DNA of 64,000 nucleotides from assembly GCF_030253575.1 (NCBI RefSeq), contig NC_080565.1, forward strand, positions 9,148,001 to 9,212,000, given 5' to 3'. This document shows positions 55,843 through 64,000 of this stretch, in pieces. A program made the position numbers and the translations under genes. Every line of letters starts with the position of its first letter. The first letter of the stretch is position 1. The notes under the pieces were generated by a model that was not told where the DNA came from, did not search any database, and was given only the letters and a program-made list of their open reading frames with translations. The stretch comes from Rhododendron vialii (lineage: Eukaryota; Streptophyta; Magnoliopsida; Ericales; Ericaceae).

Positions 55843-56946
55843 TCACACCCCGCCATTGAGTGAAACTAGGCTCTCCACATATGGAATTGCCGTCCGACCA
55901 CGAACAGAGTCATACAGTAAAAATGTACGGTCTTTAGGATCGTAAATGCCTATCCTCCTTTTCCCCACTGATACAAGAACTTGACCTTTCTTTGTGAGAC
56001 ACAAAGGCTTCAAATAGGTAGAACAAGGAACCCTTCTTTCTATTGCACAAGGAATGACAAACAATCTAGCCCATGATTCTTTCTTCCCATACTCTTTCAT
56101 TGCATAGACCTCAATCTGCCTTACACCGATATCACAATACACGCAAAGGAATCCCCTCAATACCACCAAATTCATCTCATCATCTTCATTCCAAAGGCTT
56201 GGCGGCGGCACCTCCTTGAACTTTTCCTCCACCAAATCAAAGTAAACAATGACCCACGAGTCGAACTCTCTCGAACACATTACCCAGTGAACAGCTCCAT
56301 TCACAATGGCCTGATGTTCCGACGCATAAAGATAATAACGATTGTCCATAACCAAGTTCCAAGAATTGTTTCTTGAACTGTAAATCGCCACAGAGGTTTC
56401 ACTTTCTTGCGAAACAATAAACACCTTATAATCATGAGCAGTGGAATCGTAACAAAGTCCATAAAGTGCACAGAAAGGAAGCTCATAGGGGCATGAAATT
56501 ATCTTGTGCGATCTGTCGGATGGGTTCCAAAGAACAAAGGACCTACCAGATTTAGTTCCAACAAAGTGTCCGTCATGAAGAGACAGGAGTATTAGGCCAT
56601 CGCACGAGCACAACGGCTGGATAAAGGAATCCGAGTTCTCCCACGGACACTGCAGCGATTCGGATTCGCGATTGGGGGTTCGGAAATCGATCGAAACGAA
56701 GGAGAGAGGGGATCGGTTCGTTTTGAGTAGGAGTCTTGGGCAATGGGGAGATTGGGTAGAGCGATGGAGGTGGGTTCTGATGAATTGAGGGTGCGAAATC
56801 ATGGACAGCCATGATTTGCAGATGGATTTGAATCGGAGTAGGGATTTGACGGGGAGTCTGGAGAGGATGTCGAGTACGAGTTCGTCGGGGATATTCAGCC
56901 CACGGATCTTCTTCTTGTTCTCTCTTGCTGGTGTCTCATCTCCCAT
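55843..56946 (-). CDS. F-box protein with F-box-associated domain, copy 2
   Basis: Single exon, 367 residues from the ATG at 56944-56946 (MGDETPARENKKK); the open frame extends two codons upstream without an ATG. The F-box is at about residues 17-60 ([20 protein letters not shown], then [20 protein letters not shown]). The F-box-associated domain shows CSCDGLILLS, RSFVLWNPSD, ALYGLCYDSTAHDYKVFIVS, HQAIVNGAVHWVMCSRE, LRGFLCVYCDIGVRQIEVYA and KEYGKKESWARLFVIPCAIE. It ends IPYVESLVSLNGGV. Predicted SCF substrate receptor. It looks closer to copy 3 than to copy 1, so the right-hand duplication is probably the later one. No MITE lies between ATG and the near promoter here, unlike copy 1. Confidence 0.94.
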   Translation of the reverse strand: MGDETPARENKKKIRGLNIPDELVLDILSRLPVKSLLRFKSICKSWLSMISHPQFIRTHLHRSTQSPHCPRLLLKTNRSPLSFVSIDFRTPNRESESLQCPWENSDSFIQPLCSCDGLILLSLHDGHFVGTKSGRSFVLWNPSDRSHKIISCPYELPFCALYGLCYDSTAHDYKVFIVSQESETSVAIYSSRNNSWNLVMDNRYYLYASEHQAIVNGAVHWVMCSREFDSWVIVYFDLVEEKFKEVPPPSLWNEDDEMNLVVLRGFLCVYCDIGVRQIEVYAMKEYGKKESWARLFVIPCAIERRVPCSTYLKPLCLTKKGQVLVSVGKRRIGIYDPKDRTFLLYDSVRGRTAIPYVESLVSLNGGV

Positions 56947-57635
56947 TCTCACTTCGATTTCTGCTATTACTCTCTGAAATCTCTACATGGAATTTGGTTC
57001 AGCTGGGGAGGCCCTAGGCACAAATTTACTGGCGTAAAAAAAACACTTTTTGCAATGGAGAAGTTTTTGGGTTCCGGGGGGGACACCGTTGGGGATTCCA
57101 ATCGTCTAAACTTGTTTCGAAATGTCTTGATTTTAAGGAGAGAAAAATAAGAGAGAGTGGTGAGGGGAGGGAGAGGGAAGCACGTGATATTCTGTTGCCG
57201 ACCCCTTTTGTACGGTCCAAATTTCGAAGAGAGAAAAAGAAGAGTGAGTGGTGGGAGGAGAGATAGAATACATTTGTGTTGTTCAAAACATTTTTTTTTT
57301 TCCTCAACAATCTCAATCGTTCAAAACACGTTTGGACGGTTGGGATGATAAGTAAGTGCTTATGAACAAGAATTTGATTAGCCTTAAGCTCCCTCCAAAG
57401 GCTTCAGCTTATACTTGATTTCCCCCCTCAAATTGAGTAAAATTTTGATGTGGGCTGAAGATGCTCTAAGCTATCAAATCTAAATGGTTGCTATTCTGTT
57501 TGATAATTATGTGAAATTGCTTCATTTGGAAACCACAGGTATTCTAAGGTGATTGGAGCCTTGTCTAGGTTTTATATGTATGCATGTGTATGTCATTCTA
57601 TCGAAATGGATAATGTTGTATTTTTTTCTTCTCAG

Positions 57636-57751
57636 AGATGGTAACAGGCAGGCAGTTTGGCTTCGTTGGTTACCGGACCGAGGGAGAAGCTGAAGAAGCT
57701 CTCAAGTACTTCAACAACTCTTACCTGGATACTTCTAGAGTTGTCTGTGAG
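57636..57751 (+). pseudogene. Single exon of an MRD1/RBM19-type RNA-binding protein
   Basis: A 116-bp exon-like block with acceptor TTCTTCTCAG and donor GTGTGT. In one frame it reads RQFGFVGYRTEGEAEEALKY then FNNSYLDTSRVVCE, the second half of the first RRM of multiple RNA-binding domain-containing protein 1 (pre-rRNA processing, nucleolar). Near the left edge it seems to carry one extra base against the expected codons. No neighbouring MRD1 exons are found within several kb, so this is a stranded gene fragment between F-box units 2 and 3. Confidence 0.6.
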
Positions 57752-59145
57752 GTGTGTACCTAAAATTAATCCTCAGTCTGTGTGCAAAACCGCAAGTTTC
57801 AACTCAACTACTCTTCTCCTACAACATCAAAACAAAAGGGACAAAAACAAAAAAATAAAAGCCTTGTTTGGACGAAAATTGATTGACCAACACTTTTCGA
57901 ATGTAGTTTTTGGACGAAATTTGCTGAAATAACAAGGATTCGCGGGATGCACGAATTTGTTTTTTAAGTCTCACAACCTACGTCCGCTCAGGAATTGTGT
58001 GATATGGAAACAATGGCTGTTTTCTTATTTAAAATGTTGTTTATAAAGTAGTATGCGAAACTAAATCTAAAAAAGGTCCCCAAATAGAGCTCTACTTAAT
58101 CGTAAATACCTTTTAGCTTGAACGTTTCTTGTATCCCTAAAAAGGAATAGTAGGTTAAATTCCCAACTGTGAGGCTGCGCTTCTTTTATGAAAAGTGTTT
58201 TTAAGGCTCGGAAAATCTACGTTTGCTCAAGAATTGTGTGATAGGGAAATGATTGGTGTTTATTTTATTTAAAATGTTGTTTATTAAGTATTATGCAATA
58301 CTAAATCTCAAAAAGGTACCCAAATAGAGCTACTACTTAATTGTACCTACCTTTTTAGCTTGAATGTTTCTCGTATCCCTGAAAGGGAATAGTAGCTTAA
58401 AGTCCCAATTGTGATGCTGTGCTTCTTTTTCTAAACTAGGTTGTAGTTGTGAAACAAGGGATGAAAATATACCATCTAGGGGCATACCTACAAGTGTAAC
58501 AATGCGTGCACTCCAAAATATATAGCATTTTTGGTTCAATTTTGAAGCCAATTATTTTTCAGTGGCTTCCTACGGCTGGTAGATTGGATCCTTGAGCTTC
58601 AAGGGAATCATGTGACAGAGAGAAGTTCTACGATGCTTATTATACTCCAGTTGAATGATTAAAAACATAGCAGGTTAACAAACATACCGGTATAACGTAA
58701 ACAAGCACCGTATCGGCGTATTTGTGCCATGCACGAGAGCACGAGAATGGATTTTATGTTCAATGATATTTAGCTCTAATCGACTTAAAATTTAATATTA
58801 AATTTGATTTTTTTTAGAAGATGAAATTTGAATGTGAGGAGAAATGTAAGGGGATTTGAAAGATTTTTTTCCCTTCGAAGTGAAAATCAAAAGAGAGCTA
58901 AATAATTTTACCTTCGTTGCACCATGGCCATTATGTCACAGTACATGCCACTAGACAGCCAAAACAATAATCAAGTCGTCCACCACGATGCTGAGCCACT
59001 ACGGCAGGGTTCAGCCGTGGTGTAACGAAGGTACAGTTAAAATGCTCTCTATGGTAAGGAACTCAAACTTCATTTGGCTTTCTTTCTCCCCTTTTTATTT
59101 TTTTTTATTTTTATGACGACATTCTTGTAAGGTTGATTTCTCTAG
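57752..59145. other. No gene recognised; 200-bp direct repeat
   Basis: Two similar blocks of about 140-190 bp (near 58000-58170 and 58220-58400) share GAATTGTGTGATAGGGAAA, AAATGTTGTTTATTAAGTA and CCCAAATAGAGCTCTACTTA-type text. Otherwise AT-rich and non-coding. Confidence 0.5.
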
Positions 59146-59261
59146 AAACAGATGCACGAGCAGTTATGCTGAAGGGAAAGGTTGCAGGAAAGTGGGGATT
59201 TTCCATTGGCGAAGAAACTTCAGATCCAGACATTGTGAATCATCCATATATACAGGATTAA
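59146..59261 (+). other. Terminal-exon-like segment, unrecognised
   Basis: After an acceptor-like TTTCTCTAG the frame reads TDARAVMLKGKVAGKWGFSI then GEETSDPDIVNHPYIQD and a TAA stop (59259-59261), followed by a plausible 3' UTR. It may be another exon of the same captured gene as 57636-57751 or of an unrelated one. Not recognised. Confidence 0.35.
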
Positions 59262-61149
59262 GTTAGACACACTCTTGTGTTTCTTCTTTTTCTTTCACCT
59301 TCGTGTAAATAGTATTAGTGAGATGTAAAGAAGCCTTGTAGTTGAGAGTTGTATTATAAAGAAGAATGTATAACTTTATATGTGGAATTGTCATCAACGG
59401 GGACAAATATAGGAAAACTAGTGAAAGTGTGTCGAATAAGAGAAGCTACAGTCCCTGGGGGCATGGTTTTTAGTTTGTCTTGTGCTAGCAGTGTAGGAAA
59501 TGTGCAAGTAGGGGTTTTTGACCTCTGTTTCAGGGAGTCATTCTCTCCCTTATGGGAGCGTGATTGCAATTCCGATGTATCTCATGTGTCTGATGTTTTA
59601 TTTGTTGTGAAACATATTTAAGAGGAAGTTCTCTATTCTATCGAAAAAACAATAAGAATCAAACCCTGAATTAAAAACATTTCTTTCTTTTCCATTTCTG
59701 TTCCTTTATTTTACTTTCTACTTATCAAAAAAAAAATCCTTTTATTTTACTTTCTGTCACTATAGCTTTCCATCATCCTATTCTTTTTAATCAGGGAAAG
59801 ACAATAGTTAAAGGGCCAAGTGAAGTTAGGGACAATTCCACAGACAACAAGAAAAAGGATGAAATATATCCGCTAATTTTCCTTCTTGTAAACGAAAAAT
59901 CAGAACATATAGTCAAACATAAAGCGCTGTGAATTTAAGTCTTCATGAAACTCAACATCTTTGTTCAAGCAGCACCAATGTTGAATGCTGACCATAGATA
60001 CATACCATTCTCCAGTATGCTTTAAATCCTCATAAAGTCATTGGCATTATGTACCCTACCTATGATATGATAGAACTTCAGTATGAAAACTTGGTTGTAG
60101 CATAGTCCGTGTGTCGCACTACATGGAACTATATGCGACCCTATAAATTTGAATCTCAAACTTCCCTTACAGTGTGAATCATGCCAATGCCAAGAAGATA
60201 CCCTACAGACAAAGCAATCAGATTACTAAATGTCAGCCAGTACAAGGATTAAGCATGCAGCGACAACAGCCAACCTGCAGTTTGATAGGTCTAGATGCGC
60301 TGACATTCTGCGGTGGAATTGATTTTACCAAAGTTGATGAAAACACGAATAAAACAACCCCTTGGAGTACTAGGAAAAACACCACCAGATTTCATTGTAG
60401 CACGATCTAATTCAAAATTTTCACTCCTCAGGAGGTTAGATGGGGTGATTCAGGTGAGATCGAATCTAGATCCAACTTCCCGTTTTGTGCCTTGAGTATC
60501 CTGAATACACTCTTAAGTCAGTCTATTCTTGTTAATGCATCTCATCTCCACTCAGTAATATGCGTCCATCAACACAGTCTAAAATATCAACCATTGAAAA
60601 AGTCAAAGTCTATAAGAAAACACAGGTATATATAACTCATATCATGGTCTAAATCTCAACCACCACTTCTAATTCTCGATTATCTCAAGAAAAGTCCTAC
60701 AGCGGATCTATGATGATTAGCTTCAAACTGAGAACCACAGATACGGACACAGGAAACATGTACGACACAACACACTATTTCTCCAAAACTAATACACAAT
60801 TTTGAGTGAGCTTTCATAATATCCAACTTGTATTACATAGTGATTTCAAAATTGAAAACTTCAATAATAACACGCTAGCAAGTTTTTAAAAGGCATCAAC
60901 GCAATTGACAATGTTTTAGTCATTCACCTATGAAGTGTCCGACATGTTGCAAAACGAGTGTCAGAGTCTAGGACATGTGTTGGAAGTTAAGATTTTTATG
61001 TCTTATTCATGGACATGAAAAATTGACATGTGTTCAAGAATGTCCAAGTAGTGTCGGTGTTGGACTGGTGTAAGAGAGAGACATACATCCTTCTTTGAAT
61101 AGTCCGTGCTATTTAGGCTTCAAATTTAGGAATGACTTACCATATTATA

Positions 61150-61379
61150 AACTCTGTCCCATTTTGTTTGCTTCATAGGAAAAGTCGTGTCATTTTGACC
61201 TCGGAAAAAGATAATTCCGAGAATAAGTTTTTGCATTGTTTTGGTACCGCTCAAAAGTACTCTATGGGATCTTTTGAACGGAAGAAAAATTCGATAAATT
61301 ATTTCAGTGAGTAGTCTATTTTTGAAGTCAAAATGACAAGGTCTATCGTAAGACAAAAACAAAAAGGGGGCAAGGGGAG
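61150..61379. mobile_element. Stowaway-like MITE
   Basis: 230 bp with ends AACTCTGTCCCATTTTGTTT and AAAAAGGGGGCAAGGGGAG, flanked by TA (61148-61149 and 61380-61381). Unit 1 of the F-box locus has an empty site (CCATATTAATAGC near 43785). Unit 2 holds a degraded copy at the equivalent place, so the insertion predates the split of units 2 and 3 but not of unit 1. Confidence 0.8.
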
Positions 61380-62657
61380 TATCAATATTGAATTTTGAGT
61401 CTTCTCAAATTTTCCTAATTCATTTTGTACTTTTACAAATAAAAAAGAGGGTAAAATATCAGAACAATTGCTTCTTTTAAAAAACTGCAATGTATTCAAC
61501 ACTTCAGCCTGGTTCAAAGAAGAAAAAGGTACTACCTCCATCCCATTTTAATCATCCATTTCCAAAAAGTATGACATTCATCAAATGCATAACTAGAGCA
61601 TCCGTGGAGAACTTTCTTATTTTTGACATTAAAAAAGGATTTAGTGATGTAACTCTTTCACACTTGTTGATCCTATTCCCATGTCCGTCAATTTGGAGGT
61701 CTTCAATCCCCAACAAAAATGAACATAAATTGGATTCAATCTGATGATTTTCTATACAAACTCTATTGATTCTCCCCTAACATGAGGTATCCAATTTATG
61801 AATTGTAGCAAGATATCCATAATCTAGTATCCTACTCATAAATCTAGTCAATACCAAAAATCTGCATTAGAATAACTCCATTTGATAAGTTGTTCTATCA
61901 CTGCTTTGCTAATATGGACATTTTGGATATGTAGACCAGTGGAGAAACAAAATCCATATATCTTAAACCATCCTTTTGGAAAAAAAAAGTTATGGCTACG
62001 TTTGCAGAAATTGCTACAAGAGAGGGAAAGATGATGCTTTCTACTTAGACTATATATCATGGGAGATGCAATAATGACTGCCCTGGCGGGTTTGTGTGAT
62101 ATCTGCTACATCATGATGGACACTTTGGACTATAACCAAAATTATGTTTAAAGAACAAGGTAAACATTTTAATTTATGTTACATTTTCATAATACGGACT
62201 AGTATATGAACGAATCTTATGCAAACTTTAACCATAGAAGTTTTTTTTTTCCTCTTTTTGATAGTTGACATTCATTGGATTGCGCGAAATAAGTAGTTCT
62301 AATACTTGAGGTTCTCGCACAGGTTTCTGTTGTGACAATGATTCTTGTGTATATTGGTCTCTAGCAAAGGTTAACAAAAGCAATCCAACAGGACTTTAGC
62401 TTAATGCTTGTTTGAACAAAAACATGATGAGGTCTCCATAACACGCTTTATTACTTCTTCACAAATATGAATACTTCGAGCCAATTTTTGCCGTTGGTCC
62501 TACTTACCTATATAAATATGTCGGCCATTGTATAAAGTATATAACGATCCCAGGAATTACTAGTCATCAATGGGAAAGCAATATATTAAGCATCAACACC
62601 AAGAATTCCAAATTGTCATCCACCAAAGAAAGAAATGCAGATTAGAGTATCTGAGTT

Positions 62658-64000
62658 TTACCTGTTCCTCATGTTTATTTTCTTTGGATAGGCTTTGTGT
62701 TGACTCCACATCTCATCCCCACCATCCAGTGAAACTAGACTCTCTACATACGGAATCGCCGTCAAACCATAGTCAGAGCCACATGGCAGAAACGCACCGT
62801 CTTCAGGATCGTAAATGCCTATCCCCATTTTCCATAACGATAGCAGAACTTGGCCTTTGTTCGTAAGACACAAAGGCTTCAAATAGGCATCATCTATCAC
62901 ACAAGGAATGACAAACAATCTAGTCCATGATTCTTTCTTCCCATACTCTTTCATTGCATAGACCTCAATCTGCTTAACACCGATATCACAATACACGCAA
63001 AGGAATCCCCCCAACACCACCAAATTCATGTCATCATCTTTCTTCCAAAGGCTCGGCGGCGGGACCTCCTTGAACTTTTCCTCCACCAAATCAAAATAAA
63101 CAATGACCCGTGAGTCCAACTCTCTCGAACACATTACCCAGTGAACAGCTCCATTCACAATGGCCTGATGTTCCGACTCATAAAGATAATATCGACTGTC
63201 GTTAACAATATTCCAAGAATTGTTTCTCAAACTGTAAGTCACCACAGAGGTTTCATTTCCTTGGGAGCAAACAAAACGCACCCTATAATCATCCGCAGTG
63301 GAATCGTAACAAACTCCAGAATTTGCGTAATAAGGAAGCTCATAAGGGCATTTTATTCTCTTGTACGATCTGATTGATGGGTTCCATAGAACAAAGGACT
63401 TACAAGAGACAGTTCCGAAGGCGCATCGCTCGTAAACCCGCAGTAGTATTAGGCCCCGTTTCGGAAAGGAAAATAAGTCCTTATCTTTTAAGAAGGCAAT
63501 TTTAAGCTCACAAATCATGTGATTACGCAAATTATTTTCCTATAAATATGGATCTTGTTTGATTGATTTCATTGAGATCTTTAATACGGTGTAAAAAAAA
63601 TTGAAAAATTATTTTTCATTTACATTATTTTTAAGTTTGAAAATATGAAATAAGTACTTATTTTTTAAGGAGATGTTCTGGAACGGAGCCTTAGACCATC
63701 GCAAGAGCACATAAGCTGGAAATAGGAATCAGAGGTCTCCCATGGGCATTGCAGGGATTTCGATTCGTGATTTGGGGTTTCGAAATCCATTGAAACGAAG
63801 GAGACACGGGATTGCTTCCTTTTGAGTAGAAGTCTTCGGCAATGGGGGGATTCGGTAGATCGAAGGAGGTGGGTTTTGATGAATTGAGGGTTGGAGATCA
63901 TGGATAGCCATGATTTGCAGATGCATTTGAATCGAAGTAGGGATTGGACGGGGAGTCTGGAGAGGATGTCGAATACGAGTTCGTCGGGGATATTCAGCCC
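62658..64000 (-). pseudogene. F-box gene copy 3, interrupted by a MITE, partial
   Basis: The gene enters from the right edge. 63694-64000 encodes [40 protein letters not shown] and on to LMCSCDGL; the start codon lies an estimated 40-60 bases beyond the window. A 239-bp MITE (63452-63690) then cuts the frame (242 extra bases with its target duplication, not a multiple of three). From 63448 leftward the F-box-associated domain is open again: SFVLWNPSIRSYKRIKCPYE, YESEHQAIVNGAVHWVMCSR, LGGFLCVYCDIGVKQIEVYA and so on. The usual stop after SLNGGV is lost: here it reads SLDGGDEMWSQ and runs about 18 residues further. As it stands it cannot make a normal F-box protein unless the MITE is spliced out. 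The downstream part keeps a long ORF that begins at an ATG inside the MITE (63516-63518). Confidence 0.88.
63452..63690. mobile_element. MITE, PIF/Harbinger-like, inside F-box copy 3
   Basis: 239 bp with ends GGCCCCGTTTCGGAA and TTCTGGAACGGAGCC, flanked by TTA (63449-63451 and 63691-63693). F-box copies 1 and 2 have a single TTA at the same codon (GTATTAAACCATCGC and GTATTAGGCCATCGC), a clean empty site. Same family as 21682-21902. Confidence 0.95.

Larger units (their letters stand above)
48500..56990. repeat. F-box locus, tandem unit 2
   Basis: The second copy of the locus, enlarged by an L1 tail (48660-49110), a MITE (49624-50102), a Helitron (51827-52853) and a block of about 1.95 kb with LINE coding sequence (about 53530-55480). 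Unit landmarks: AAGTGAAAGGGCCAAAGTGA (49118), CCCTACAGACAAAGCAATCA (50249), CCTTCCATCCCATGTTAATC (51611) and the F-box gene. Confidence 0.85.
59430..64000. repeat. F-box locus, tandem unit 3 (runs off the window)
   Basis: The third copy. Landmarks: AGTTAAAGGGCCAAGTGAAG (59808), CCCTACAGACAAAGCAATCA (60200), CCTCCATCCCATTTTAATCA (61534), GTTCTAATACTTGAGGTTCT (62296) and the F-box gene. A patch at about 60300-60490 has no counterpart in the other units and is unidentified. Confidence 0.85.

Overview
The window is nuclear DNA of a flowering plant, almost certainly a eudicot. The evidence is intron-bearing plant gene families (a nodulin-like/NFD4-type transporter, F-box proteins with F-box-associated domains, a phloem-protein-2 fragment), plant Ty3/gypsy and Ty1/copia elements with an initiator-Met-tRNA primer site, an Au-type SINE tail, and very many MITEs. 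The codon and repeat style fits an asterid such as Ericales, but that is only an impression. No tRNA, rRNA, CRISPR or operon-like structure was seen.

Layout. From 1 to about 6554 lies the 3' half of a Tat-like Ty3/gypsy element: integrase end on +, tandem repeats, a long antisense plant-mobile-domain gene, a polypurine tract and the 3' LTR. Positions 6555-16672 and 21368-26577 are two copies of one ancestral segment carrying a SINE and a nodulin-like MFS transporter gene. The right copy (22957-26556) reads as an intact three-exon gene of 542 residues. The left copy is a pseudogene that lost most of exon 1 and was hit by a solo LTR (9214-10144) and a non-autonomous LTR element (10675-14427). 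An unrelated CPR1-like F-box gene (18359-19447) lies between them. A 5' portion of a copia element (26577-30261) starts about 20 bases after the stop codon of the intact transporter gene. A PP2-like remnant follows at 30366-31430.

From 31 to 41.6 kb there is almost no gene, but many DNA-transposon derivatives occur: a four-armed foldback element, a 270-bp degenerate repeat, a hairpin MITE with an exact 182-bp tandem duplication beside it, and SINEs. From 41.6 kb to the end, one unit carrying an F-box gene on the minus strand is present three times (genes at 45905-47002, 55843-46946-style spacing in unit 2 i.e. 55843-56946, and 62658-64000). The first two genes are open. The third is split by a 239-bp MITE and runs off the window.

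Comparing the three F-box units with each other, and the two transporter copies with each other, shows empty sites for many insertions. Their ends and target-site duplications can therefore be read directly: Stowaway, PIF/Harbinger-like, Mutator-like and hAT-like MITEs, a 1027-bp Helitron, an L1 3' fragment and a 51-bp SINE tail. The host genes have no evident joint pathway. The F-box proteins are predicted SCF substrate receptors and the transporter is a membrane protein. The window is best read as a record of local gene duplication followed by transposon bombardment.
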